Shown: positions 6,759-14,355 of the stretch, piece after piece | Numbering within the stretch: position 1 is the stretch's first letter | Layout of the letters: each line of letters opens with the position of its first letter | Source of the DNA: Sedimentisphaerales bacterium | GTDB taxonomy: Bacteria > Planctomycetota > Phycisphaerae > Sedimentisphaerales > SG8-4 | Reading direction: 5' to 3' | Length of the DNA stretch: 14,614 nucleotides | Assembly: GCA_016932895.1 (NCBI GenBank) | Contig: JAFGCA010000760.1 | Span: 1-14,614 of the forward strand | Program-made: the position numbers and the translations under genes | The notes under the pieces: model-generated | What the model was told of the DNA's origin: nothing | What the model saw: the letters and a program-made list of their open reading frames with translations, nothing else | The model's database searches: none

Positions 6759-9314
6759 ATGGAACCACGAGAAGGCAGTTACGATTTTGCTGAAATTGAG
6801 AGCAAGTGGCAGGACTATTGGGCGCAGAACAAGACGTTTCGGGCGACGGACTGCGACGCCTCCCGGCCGAAGTACTACGTCCTGGATATGTTTCCGTATC
6901 CCAGCGGCCAGGGGCTGCACGTCGGCCATCCCGAGGGCTATACTGCCAGCGATATCGTGGCCCGCTACAAGCGTATGAGAGGATACAACGTCCTGCATCC
7001 GTTCGGCTGGGACGCGTTCGGGTTGCCCGCCGAGCAGCATGCCATCAAGACCGGAACGAATCCGGAGGAAACCACCGGCAAGAATATCGCCAACATGCGC
7101 CGGCAGACCAAATCGCTCGGCTTCAGCTACGATTGGGACCGCGAAGTGGCTACGACGGACCACGAGTACTACAAGTGGACGCAGTGGATCTTCGTGCAGC
7201 TTTTCAATTGCTATTTCGATGAAGGCCGGCAGAAGGCCCGGCCCATTGACGAGTTGCCCATCCCGGAGGGCCTGAGCGCGGAGGAGAAACGTCATTTCAT
7301 CGACGAGCACAGACTGGCTTACCAGGCCGACGTGGCGGTGAATTGGTGTCCCGCGCTGGGCACGGTGCTGGCCAACGAGGAAGTGGTCGGGGGCCTGAGC
7401 GAGCGCGGCGGGCATCCGGTGATTCGCAAGCCGATGCGGCAGTGGATGCTTCGCATCACGAAATACGCCGAGCGATTGCTCGATGATCTCAAAGAGGTGG
7501 ACTGGCCCGATTCGATCAGGAAGCTGCAGGCCGACTGGATCGGCAAGAGCGTCGGCGCGGAGGTTTGTTTTCACCTCGATGGACATGAGGCCGACATCTG
7601 GGTCTTCACGACCCGGCCCGATACGCTTTTTGGCGCCACGTACATGGTGATGGCGCCCGAGCATCCGTTGGTGGAGGTACTTACGACCGACGCGCAGAAG
7701 GCCGCCGTGAAGCAGTACTGCGAGGCCGCCGCCCGCAAGAGCGACCTGGACCGGACCGATCTGGCTAAGGAGAAGACGGGCGTTTTCACTGGGGCCTATG
7801 CCGTCAATCCCGTCAACGATGAGAAGGTGCCGATCTGGATCAGCGACTACGTGCTGATCAGCTACGGCACCGGCGCGATCATGGCGGTCCCGGCCCATGA
7901 CGAGCGGGACTTTGAATTCGCCAAGACGTTCGACCTGCCGATCGTTGGTGTGGTGGCGCCGCCGGATGCGGACCAGGCTGAGCAGGTCAATCGCGGCGAG
8001 TTGTGTTTCGTCGGGGATGGAAAAGCGGTCAACAGCGGCTCGTTCGATGGATTGGCCACGGCCGAGTTTAAGGAGAAGATCACCGCGTGGCTGGCCGAAC
8101 GAGGGCTGGGAAAGAAGGCGATCAACTACAAGCTGCGCGACTGGCTTTTCAGCCGGCAGCGGTACTGGGGCGAGCCGTTCCCTATTCTTCATACCGAAGA
8201 CGGGCGGATCCTGGCGCTTTCCGAGGAGGAACTGCCCCTGCGGCTGCCTCCGCTGGAAGACTACAAGCCGATGGGGACGGGTGAGTCGCCGCTGGCCAAG
8301 GCGACGGATTGGGTCAACGTGACGCTTCCGGACGGCACCAAAGCCCGGCGCGAGACCAATACGATGCCGCAATGGGCCGGCAGTTGCTGGTACTATCTGC
8401 GCTACCTCGACCCGCGCAATTCGCAACAAGCCTGCGATCCGGAGAAGGAAAAATACTGGATGTCGGTGGACCTGTACATCGGTGGCGCCGAGCACGCGGT
8501 GCTGCATCTGTTGTATTCCCGGTTCTGGCACAAGTTCCTCTACGACTTGGGCTACGTCAGCACGAAGGAGCCTTTCCGCAAGCTGATCAACCAGGGCATG
8601 ATCCTCGGCGAAGACGGGCAGAAGATGAGCAAGTCGCGCGGCAACGTGGTTAATCCCGACAAGGTCATCTCCGACTACGGCGCCGATTCCATGCGGTTGT
8701 ACGAGATGTTCATGGGGCCCTTGGAGGCGATGAAGCCCTGGAGCACGCAGGGGGTGCAGGGCGTGTACCGTTTTCTGCAGAAGGCGTGGCGTCTGATCGT
8801 GGACGAGGAGACGGGCGCCGTGGCCGGAGCGATCCAGGACGCGCCGGTGGATGAAGAGACGCTGCGCTTGCTCCACCAGACGATCAAGAAGGTCGGCGGC
8901 GACGTTGAGACGTTGGGTTTCAACACGGCCATCAGCGCCATGATGATCCTGGTCAACCACGTTTCCCGGCTCAAAGTGAAACCTCGCGCCGTTGTCGAGC
9001 CTTTCGTCTTGCTGCTGGCGCCGTTCGCTCCGCACATCGCCGAGGAGCTCTGGCAACGGCTGGGCCATGCCGAGAGTCTCGCGTACGAACCCTGGCCGCA
9101 GCATGATGACGCCGTTGCCCGGGAAAAGGAAGTGGAGCTGGCCGTTCAGGTGAACGGCAAGATCAAGGACCGAATCGTGGTCGGCGCCGACGCGGACGAA
9201 GAGCAAATCAAAGCCGGGGCACTTGCCAGTGAGAAGGTGGCCGCGGCGCTCGCGGGCAACGCCCCCCGGAAAGTCATTGTCATCAAGTCCAGGCTGGTGA
9301 ATATCGTGGTCTGA
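6759..9314 (+). CDS. leuS: Leucyl-tRNA synthetase
   Basis: This class Ia aminoacyl-tRNA synthetase charges tRNA-Leu with leucine in the cytoplasm. At 851 residues it is close to the usual bacterial length (about 860). Visible landmarks are the N-terminal [14 protein letters not shown], the HIGH motif as HVGH (54-57) inside [16 protein letters not shown], and [12 protein letters not shown]. The editing (CP1) domain has TTRPDT (284-289) and [16 protein letters not shown] (369-384, with the conserved editing-site Asp). Next come the [11 protein letters not shown] segment, KMSKS at 622-626, an anticodon-binding helical domain and the small C-terminal domain with VNGKIKD. The start agrees with the family; AAAGG (6742-6746) and GAAGGG (6752-6757) are not ideally spaced. 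The stop overlaps the next ATG by one base, so the CYTH gene is probably coupled to it. Confidence 0.97.
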   Translation: MEPREGSYDFAEIESKWQDYWAQNKTFRATDCDASRPKYYVLDMFPYPSGQGLHVGHPEGYTASDIVARYKRMRGYNVLHPFGWDAFGLPAEQHAIKTGTNPEETTGKNIANMRRQTKSLGFSYDWDREVATTDHEYYKWTQWIFVQLFNCYFDEGRQKARPIDELPIPEGLSAEEKRHFIDEHRLAYQADVAVNWCPALGTVLANEEVVGGLSERGGHPVIRKPMRQWMLRITKYAERLLDDLKEVDWPDSIRKLQADWIGKSVGAEVCFHLDGHEADIWVFTTRPDTLFGATYMVMAPEHPLVEVLTTDAQKAAVKQYCEAAARKSDLDRTDLAKEKTGVFTGAYAVNPVNDEKVPIWISDYVLISYGTGAIMAVPAHDERDFEFAKTFDLPIVGVVAPPDADQAEQVNRGELCFVGDGKAVNSGSFDGLATAEFKEKITAWLAERGLGKKAINYKLRDWLFSRQRYWGEPFPILHTEDGRILALSEEELPLRLPPLEDYKPMGTGESPLAKATDWVNVTLPDGTKARRETNTMPQWAGSCWYYLRYLDPRNSQQACDPEKEKYWMSVDLYIGGAEHAVLHLLYSRFWHKFLYDLGYVSTKEPFRKLINQGMILGEDGQKMSKSRGNVVNPDKVISDYGADSMRLYEMFMGPLEAMKPWSTQGVQGVYRFLQKAWRLIVDEETGAVAGAIQDAPVDEETLRLLHQTIKKVGGDVETLGFNTAISAMMILVNHVSRLKVKPRAVVEPFVLLLAPFAPHIAEELWQRLGHAESLAYEPWPQHDDAVAREKEVELAVQVNGKIKDRIVVGADADEEQIKAGALASEKVAAALAGNAPRKVIVIKSRLVNIVV

Positions 9315-9922
9315 TGGAGCTGCCCGTGTCGATCCATGCGGAAATTGAAGCCAAGCTCAAAGTCGATTCACTGGAAGCGGTGGAGCGGCGGCTCGCCGAG
9401 TGCGGTGCGTCCTTTCGTGCGGAAAAGCTCCAGACGGACTGCTACTTCGATACGGCCGATCGAACGTTGACCCGGACCGATCAATGCGTGCGTCTGCGCC
9501 GCGAGAAGAAGGGCGATCGCGAGCGCCTGATCATAACCTACAAAGGCGCGAAGGAGGCAGACGACTACAAGAAACGAAGGGAAATCGAATTCGAAGTGCA
9601 GGATGCCGATCAGGCCGAAGCCTTCCTGGATGCGTTGGGGTATCGCAAAGCCCTTGCCTTCGACAAGAGACGGCGTCTCTGGGAGTTGGGCGGTTGTGAG
9701 GTGGCGCTGGATGAATTGCCGCTGATTGGGGTTTTTGTGGAAATCGAGGGGCCGAATTCGGACGCGATCCGGCGCGTCCAAGTCCGGCTCGCGCTGACGG
9801 ACGTGCCTCATGTAATGGACAGTTACGCGACGCTGATTGCGGAGCGACTGGTCCGGCTCGGGCGGAAACAGACGGAAATCTTCTTGTCGCGTGGTGGCTC
9901 GGGTAGGCATGAAACCGTCTGA
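9314..9922 (+). CDS. CYTH-domain protein (class IV adenylate cyclase/thiamine-triphosphatase-like)
   Basis: The 202-residue protein carries the CYTH signature ExExK as EIEAK at residues 10-14, then YFDTADRTL, the strand CVRLRREKKG, ITYKG, the KRREIEFEV strand and a late FVEIEG. These charged strands line the tunnel of the triphosphate-tunnel fold, which binds inorganic or nucleoside triphosphates with divalent metals. Members include class IV adenylate cyclase (CyaB), thiamine triphosphatase and inorganic triphosphatases. The sequence alone does not tell which reaction applies, and archaeal and bacterial proteins of this length are often annotated as class IV cyclases. The ATG shares its A with the leuS TGA and has no clear ribosome binding site, so translation is probably by re-initiation. 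It overlaps the next gene by 14 bases. Confidence 0.85.
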   Translation: MELPVSIHAEIEAKLKVDSLEAVERRLAECGASFRAEKLQTDCYFDTADRTLTRTDQCVRLRREKKGDRERLIITYKGAKEADDYKKRREIEFEVQDADQAEAFLDALGYRKALAFDKRRRLWELGGCEVALDELPLIGVFVEIEGPNSDAIRRVQVRLALTDVPHVMDSYATLIAERLVRLGRKQTEIFLSRGGSGRHETV

Positions 9923-10853
9923 CGGCTATATCACATATATTATCAATCCGAAGTCGGGAGCCAGCAGCCGCAAGCTTGCCTGTCGCCAGTTCCAGCGCTA
10001 TCTTGCGAGCCGGGGCTACGATGTGCGGGCCTACAGCACGGTGTCTCTCAAGCACGCGCGCGAGCTGGCCACAAGAGCGGCCGCCGACGAAGCGTGCCGC
10101 CTCGTGGTGGCCGCCGGTGGGGACGGGACCATACGCGAGGTCGCGCATGGCCTGGAAGGAAGCGATACCGCTGTGCTCATCGTCCCTTGCGGGACCGAGA
10201 ATCTCCTGGCCAACGAGCTCGGCTTCGACCGCCGCGTGGAAACGCTCATCCGAACCTTCGAAACCGGTCTCACCCGGAAGCTCGACCTGGGCACCGCCAA
10301 CGGAAAATGCTTTGCCTCGGTCGCCGGCTTCGGCTTCGACGGCGCCGTGGTGGACCTTGTCATGCGGCAGCGCACGGGCCACATTAACCATTTCGATTAC
10401 ATTCATCCGCTGTGGCGGACGTTCTGGGGATATCGGTTCGAGCCCATGCAGGTCGAGGTGGACGGCAAGGTGATTTTTGATGGGCGAGGTCTGGTGTTTG
10501 TGGGCAACATCTCGCGGTACGCCATCGGACTGGAAATCTTGCATTACGCGGATTTCGGGGACGGCCTTCTGGATATCTGCATCTATGAATGTGGGGGCCG
10601 CATTCATCTGATCAAGCATTCCGTACTGACGGTCTTGAAGCATCACGCGAATCGACGCGATGTCATTTACCGCCAGGGGAAACACGTCACGGTTCGGTCG
10701 AACGTGAAAGGGATCAAGACCGAGATCGACGGCGATCCGGGACCGTCGCTGCCGATTCGGATTGATGTGGTTCCCGCGGCGGTGCGGTGCCTGGTGCCGG
10801 CGGACGCCAAGCCGGCGGGCATTCGCAGACGCATCGTCCGCGCTTTGCGTTAG
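9909..10853 (+). CDS. Diacylglycerol/sphingosine kinase-like lipid kinase (DAGKc domain)
   Basis: The 314-residue product belongs to the COG1597 lipid-kinase family, which uses ATP to phosphorylate diacylglycerol, sphingoid bases or related lipids at the inner membrane face. The nucleotide-binding part shows NPKSG (13-17) and GGDGT (70-74), followed by VPCGTENLLANELG, equal to the family's P-x-GT-x-N-x-x-A segment. The C-terminal beta-sandwich part contains FASVAGFGFDGAVV, VGNISRYAIGLEI, DGLLDICI and EIDGDPG, near the family's usual IDGE. The frame is open upstream to 9837, but that extension would overlap the CYTH gene by 86 bases and has no family resemblance. ATG 9909 gives the normal N-terminus YIINPKSG, with TAGG just ahead. 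The substrate cannot be told from sequence. Confidence 0.87.
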   Translation: MKPSDGYITYIINPKSGASSRKLACRQFQRYLASRGYDVRAYSTVSLKHARELATRAAADEACRLVVAAGGDGTIREVAHGLEGSDTAVLIVPCGTENLLANELGFDRRVETLIRTFETGLTRKLDLGTANGKCFASVAGFGFDGAVVDLVMRQRTGHINHFDYIHPLWRTFWGYRFEPMQVEVDGKVIFDGRGLVFVGNISRYAIGLEILHYADFGDGLLDICIYECGGRIHLIKHSVLTVLKHHANRRDVIYRQGKHVTVRSNVKGIKTEIDGDPGPSLPIRIDVVPAAVRCLVPADAKPAGIRRRIVRALR

Positions 10854-10928
10854 ATCGGGTGTTTCGTACGCGGGGGCCTGCGGGTAACATACACGGTACG
10901 ACAAGACTGGTTTTCTGGGATATCAAAT

Positions 10929-11747
10929 ATGGACTTTAGAATTGGCAACGTTGAGATCGGAGTGAAGCAGCCGCTCTTTGTCATGGCGGGCCCTTGCGTG
11001 ATCGAGAGCGAACAGAACTGCCTGGAAATCGCCGGGCGGATGGTGCGCATCTCGCAGCGCACGGGCGTCGGCATGATTTTCAAGGCGAGTTTTGACAAGG
11101 CCAACCGCAGCAGCATTAGCAGCTATCGGGGCCCCGGCCCGGAGAAGGGACTGAAGATTCTGGATCGCGTGCGCCGGGCGACCGGCCTGCCCGTGATGAC
11201 CGACGTGCACGAGCCGGGCCAGGCCGCCCGCGTCGGGGACGTGGTCGATTGCCTGCAGGTCCCGGCCTTTCTGTGCCGCCAGACCGATTTGCTCTGTGCC
11301 TGCGCCCGAACGGGCAAGCCCGTCAACGTCAAGAAGGGCCAGTTCGTTTCGCCCGCGGAGATGGGCAACGTCGTGGAGAAGATTCGCGCGTGCGAGAACA
11401 GGAAGATTGTGTTGACCGAGCGCGGCACGTTCTTTGGATACAACCGCTTGGTCAACGATATGACGGGGATCGACGTGATGCAAAAGACGGGGTGCCCGGT
11501 GGTGTTCGACGCGACGCACAGCACGCAGCAACCGGGCGGGCTGGGCACGGCCAGTGGGGGGCGACGGGAGATGGGACCGGTCCTGGCGCGGGCCGCCGTC
11601 GCTGCCGGCGTCAACGGGTTGTTTCTGGAAGTTCACCCCGAACCGGATCAGGCCAAGTCGGATGCCGCTTCCATGCTCCCGCTCGCCTGGCTGGAGGAAG
11701 TGGTGGAAGTATGCCGCGACATTTTTGGGATTGTACATGGAAAATAA
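10929..11747 (+). CDS. kdsA: 3-deoxy-8-phosphooctulonate synthase (KDO-8-P synthase)
   Basis: KdsA condenses phosphoenolpyruvate with arabinose-5-phosphate to KDO-8-phosphate, the first committed step toward the KDO of lipopolysaccharide inner core. The 272-residue length is normal. Conserved segments are AGPCVIES (20-27), FKASFDKANRSS, TDVHEPGQA, IPAFLCRQTDLL-like VPAFLCRQTDLL, VNVKKGQF, LTERGTFFGYN, DATHSTQQPGG, EVHPEP and KSDAAS. The cysteine at residue 23 in AGPC, with the later His, Glu and Asp of these motifs, matches the metal-dependent class known from Aquifex; the metal-independent Escherichia coli type has Asn there. It begins 75 bases after the lipid-kinase gene and overlaps the radical SAM gene by 11 bases. 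No clear promoter or strong ribosome binding site is seen. Its presence supports an LPS-bearing diderm. Confidence 0.96.
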   Translation: MDFRIGNVEIGVKQPLFVMAGPCVIESEQNCLEIAGRMVRISQRTGVGMIFKASFDKANRSSISSYRGPGPEKGLKILDRVRRATGLPVMTDVHEPGQAARVGDVVDCLQVPAFLCRQTDLLCACARTGKPVNVKKGQFVSPAEMGNVVEKIRACENRKIVLTERGTFFGYNRLVNDMTGIDVMQKTGCPVVFDATHSTQQPGGLGTASGGRREMGPVLARAAVAAGVNGLFLEVHPEPDQAKSDAASMLPLAWLEEVVEVCRDIFGIVHGK

Positions 11748-12693
11748 GAGTAACGAGCAAAGCTACATCTACGGCCCGGTGCCCTCGCGCAGACTGGGCC
11801 TAAGCCTGGGGGTGGACATCATACCGCCGAAGGTATGTACGCTGGACTGCGTGTATTGCCAGGTGGGCCGGACGACCCGGAAGACGGCGGAGCGCGGGGA
11901 TTTTCTCGATATCGAAATCGTGCTGGCCGAGCTTCGAGAGAAGCTGGCGGCGGGTGTGAAGGCGAACTATGTCACGGTGGGGGGCTCGGGCGAGCCGACC
12001 CTGCATTCGCGGCTGGGCGATCTGATCGACGGTATCCGCACGCTCACCGATATCCCGGTGGCGCTGCTGACGAACGGAACGCTGCTCTACCGTGCCGACG
12101 TGCGCGGTGATTGCGCCAGGGCCGACGTCGTTCTTCCTTCCCTGGACGCAGGCGATGCGGAAGTCTTCGCCGCCGTCAACCGTCCAATCGCTGATATCAG
12201 CATTGAAAAGCTGGTTTCCGGCATGGTTCAGTTCCGTGAGGAGTTCTCGGGGCAGATCTGGCTGGAGGTTTTTCTCATCCCGGGGGTCAACACCGACAGG
12301 GGCCAGATCGAAAAAATAAAATCGCTCGTTGAGCGGATTCGACCGGACCGGGTGCACGTCAATACGGCGGTTCGCCCGGTGGCGGAAAAGGGCGTCGAGG
12401 CGGTCCCGCCGGAACAACTGGCCGAGATTGCCCGTCGCATGGGAGCCAGTTGCGAAGTCGTGGCCGGGGGGCCGGGTCCGCCATCCTGCGACGATCGCGT
12501 CGAACACGCCACGGCAGACGTCCTATCAATGCTGAAACGGCGGCCCTGCTCGATTCCGGACATTTGTGCCGGCCTGGGCATGACCCGCAACGAAGCCGTC
12601 AAGCACGTGAGCCTTCTGCAGGAGGCGGGGGTCGTGATCGCCGAGCGCCGGGGGGGGCAGGCCTACTTTTGCGCCACCGGCGAGGCCCGCTGA
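11737..12693 (+). CDS. Radical SAM protein (COG0731 type) with C-terminal winged-helix-like domain
   Basis: The 318-residue product has the radical SAM cluster motif CxxxCxxC at Cys34, Cys38 and Cys41 (VCTLDCVYCQVG), which would bind a 4Fe-4S cluster and S-adenosylmethionine. The lead-in YGPVPSRRLGLSLGVDIIPPK is typical of COG0731 proteins, distant relatives of the tRNA wyosine enzyme TYW1. VTVGGSGEPTLH is the SAM-contacting GGE-like strand. From about residue 255 the sequence changes to a helix-turn-helix style (DVLSMLKRRPCSIPDICAGLGM, then VKHVSLLQEAGVVIAERRGG), suggesting a small winged-helix domain. The substrate is unknown. The frame is open upstream to 11554, but ATG 11737 gives the family N-terminus and an 11-base overlap with kdsA, implying co-translation. 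Confidence 0.85.
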   Translation: MENKSNEQSYIYGPVPSRRLGLSLGVDIIPPKVCTLDCVYCQVGRTTRKTAERGDFLDIEIVLAELREKLAAGVKANYVTVGGSGEPTLHSRLGDLIDGIRTLTDIPVALLTNGTLLYRADVRGDCARADVVLPSLDAGDAEVFAAVNRPIADISIEKLVSGMVQFREEFSGQIWLEVFLIPGVNTDRGQIEKIKSLVERIRPDRVHVNTAVRPVAEKGVEAVPPEQLAEIARRMGASCEVVAGGPGPPSCDDRVEHATADVLSMLKRRPCSIPDICAGLGMTRNEAVKHVSLLQEAGVVIAERRGGQAYFCATGEAR

Positions 12694-12706
12694 CACCGGT
12701 CGGGCC
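12684..12706 (+). terminator. Weak hairpin across the radical SAM stop codon
   Basis: GGCCCG (12684-12689) pairs with CGGGCC (12701-12706) around an 11-base loop that contains the TGA stop. No T tract follows, so termination here is doubtful. The remaining gap to 12890 shows no clear promoter. Confidence 0.2.
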
Positions 12707-12890
12707 CCGCGGCGCGAAGTCAGACGTGGCGATTCATGGTCGGGTGCGCCTGCGCTGCCGGTCCTTGCGAGTCCTGTTTCGATTCCAGTTTTTGTAAAGA
12801 CGGACGCTGTATTGGCCGATAAAAGCCTTGTGGCGTTTCATTGAGCTTGGATACGGCGGCGCCGCGAGGGTGACGTCGTGGGATGTGAGC

Positions 12891-13127
12891 ATGCAGAAGT
12901 CAAAGCGACAATTAGTTCTTAACAAGGGGGCGGAGAAGTTTATCTTCCGCTATGAGCAGGGGCGCGAAGATACGCTGCTCGACGCGCTGATCGAGCAGGT
13001 CAGAAATAAGCGGACTGATTTTGACTGGTTTGACGCGGCCGTGCTGAGTTTCAAGCTCACCCAGACGTTGATCGGAAATGCGGAAGACTTGCTGCAGAGT
13101 GACACGGATCGGACGGTCGCGACGTAG
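12891..13127 (+). CDS. Small conserved-looking hypothetical protein
   Basis: I do not recognise a named family. From ATG 12891 the product has 78 residues and starts MQKSKRQLVLNKG, continues with FIFRYEQGREDTLLDALIEQ and then DFDWFDAAVLSFKLTQ, and ends in a short polar tail. It looks soluble, mixed alpha/beta and charged, with no membrane segment, cysteine or signal peptide. The codon pattern and ordered hydrophobic spacing look like a real gene. The frame is open back to 12828, but that part (WRFIELGYGG...) looks unrelated. A GGGA at 12880-12883 is 7 bases before the ATG, and GTG 12885 is also possible. It lies 72 bases before the recombinase gene in the same direction, so the two may be co-transcribed; a function cannot be given. 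Confidence 0.65.
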   Translation: MQKSKRQLVLNKGAEKFIFRYEQGREDTLLDALIEQVRNKRTDFDWFDAAVLSFKLTQTLIGNAEDLLQSDTDRTVAT

Positions 13128-13199
13128 AGCCGGAATGGGTTTCGCGCGAACAGGGAAGTTGGTGTACGTTTTCGACGATAGGGAATCGATAGGTGACAG

Positions 13200-14285
13200 A
13201 TGATGCCGATAGATGAAGTGGGTAGGTGGACTATGGAAGAAGGCAGCGCAGTAATCCAACAGTTTCTGAATTATCTCAAGTACGAGAAGCGATTCTCCGA
13301 GCACACCGCCAAATGCTATGGTGCCGACCTGGTTCAGTTCGGTGGTTTTCTGTCGGCGACGCATCCGGTGCATGGCTCCTCGACCGATGATCTGTCGCTC
13401 GACCACGGGCACGGGGCCGTGGCGACGGCCGTGGCCGTGCGAACCGAACAGAACGTCGACCAACTGCTGCTGACGGTCGATGTCAACGAGGCGCGTTCGT
13501 ATCTGGCGCACCTGAATGACAAAGGCTATTCCAAGGCGACGATCGCGCGGAAGCTGGCGACCCTGCGCAGTTTCTACAAATTCCTGGTGCGGACGAACCG
13601 CTGCACCACGAACCCGCTGGTGGCGGTGCGGACGCCGAAGCAGGAAAAGAAGCTGCCGCGCTTCCTCGAGTACGAGGAGGTCAAGCGGTTGCTGGAGACG
13701 CCCCCGGTCGATACCTGGCTGGGCGCGCGGGACCGGGCGATCCTGGAGACGTTGTACAGCACCGGGATACGAGTCAGTGAGCTTGTCGCGCTGAACATGG
13801 ACGACATCGACTTCCTGGGCGAGGTGATCCACATTCGCGGTAAGGGCAAGAAGGAACGGATCGCGCCGATCAGCTCTTCGGCTCTACAGTCGATCCAGCA
13901 TTACATGGAGTTCCGCAACAAGCGGGCCCAGAGCAACACCAACTTTAGCTCGAAGGTGTTGTTCGTCAACAAGCACGGGCAGCGGCTCAGCACGCGAAGC
14001 GTTCGGCGGAAGATGGACAAGTATCTGAAGATGGCGGGGCTCGATCCGGCGATCAGCCCGCACACGCTGCGGCACAGTTTCGCCACGCACATGCTCAACA
14101 ACGGCGCCGACCTGCGGAGCGTTCAGGAACTGCTGGGACATCAGTCGCTTTCGACCACGCAGGTCTACACGCATCTGACGACTAAGAAGCTCAAAGAAGT
14201 CTACGACGGCGCGCATCCGAGAGAGCAGTATGAAGAAGATGTATACGCGCCGTATGACGATCTCGGGGGCAACGGCAACTTGTAG
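13200..14285 (+). CDS. xerC: Tyrosine recombinase, XerC/XerD type
   Basis: The 361-residue product is a site-specific tyrosine recombinase. All catalytic residues are visible: Arg191 in TGIRVSEL, Lys215 in RGKGKKER, His288 and Arg291 in HTLRHSF, His314 in LGHQS and the nucleophile Tyr323 in QVYTHL. The His314-Tyr323 distance of 9 equals that of XerD. The N-terminal core-binding domain starts FLNYLKYEKRFSEHTAKCY, but about 35 to 40 extra residues (roughly 53-90, rich in H, D, A and V) separate it from VNEARSYLAHL. A 25-residue acidic tail follows the usual end, making it longer than the ~300-residue standard. AGGTGA (13191-13196) precedes ATG 13200 and ATG 13203; 13203 has better spacing, and 13233 is also possible. 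A chromosome-dimer (XerC/D) role is likeliest; an integron or phage role is less likely, as no attachment site is seen. Confidence 0.9.
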   Translation: MMPIDEVGRWTMEEGSAVIQQFLNYLKYEKRFSEHTAKCYGADLVQFGGFLSATHPVHGSSTDDLSLDHGHGAVATAVAVRTEQNVDQLLLTVDVNEARSYLAHLNDKGYSKATIARKLATLRSFYKFLVRTNRCTTNPLVAVRTPKQEKKLPRFLEYEEVKRLLETPPVDTWLGARDRAILETLYSTGIRVSELVALNMDDIDFLGEVIHIRGKGKKERIAPISSSALQSIQHYMEFRNKRAQSNTNFSSKVLFVNKHGQRLSTRSVRRKMDKYLKMAGLDPAISPHTLRHSFATHMLNNGADLRSVQELLGHQSLSTTQVYTHLTTKKLKEVYDGAHPREQYEEDVYAPYDDLGGNGNL

Positions 14286-14321
14286 AATCGCCCGGTCGAA
14301 TCGCATTATCGCGACACCATC

Positions 14322-14355
14322 GAAGGGCCGCCTGCTGAGGCGGCCCTTCTTCTTT
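14322..14355 (+). terminator. Strong intrinsic terminator of xerC
   Basis: GAAGGGCCGCC (14322-14332) and GGCGGCCCTTC (14339-14349) form a perfect 11-bp stem around TGCTGA, followed by TTCTTT. It lies 37 bases after the xerC stop. The T-rich tail runs directly into the group II intron boundary at 14356. Confidence 0.9.

Noticed and set aside
6747..9206. 819-codon open frame on the - strand opposite leuS
   Set aside because: It is a mirror of a certain leuS gene in GC-rich DNA. The translation is rich in H, R, L and P with no domain motif.
9837..9908. Longer N-terminus of the lipid kinase
   Set aside because: The added residues are basic and serine-rich, overlap the CYTH gene by 86 bases and precede the normal family start.
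11554..11736. Longer N-terminus of the radical SAM protein
   Set aside because: This part is read in another frame through kdsA. The family start YGPVPSRRLG follows soon after ATG 11737.
10923..11738. 271-codon open frame on the - strand opposite kdsA
   Set aside because: It is antisense to a clearly conserved kdsA, and its sequence is rich in H, R and A with no family features.
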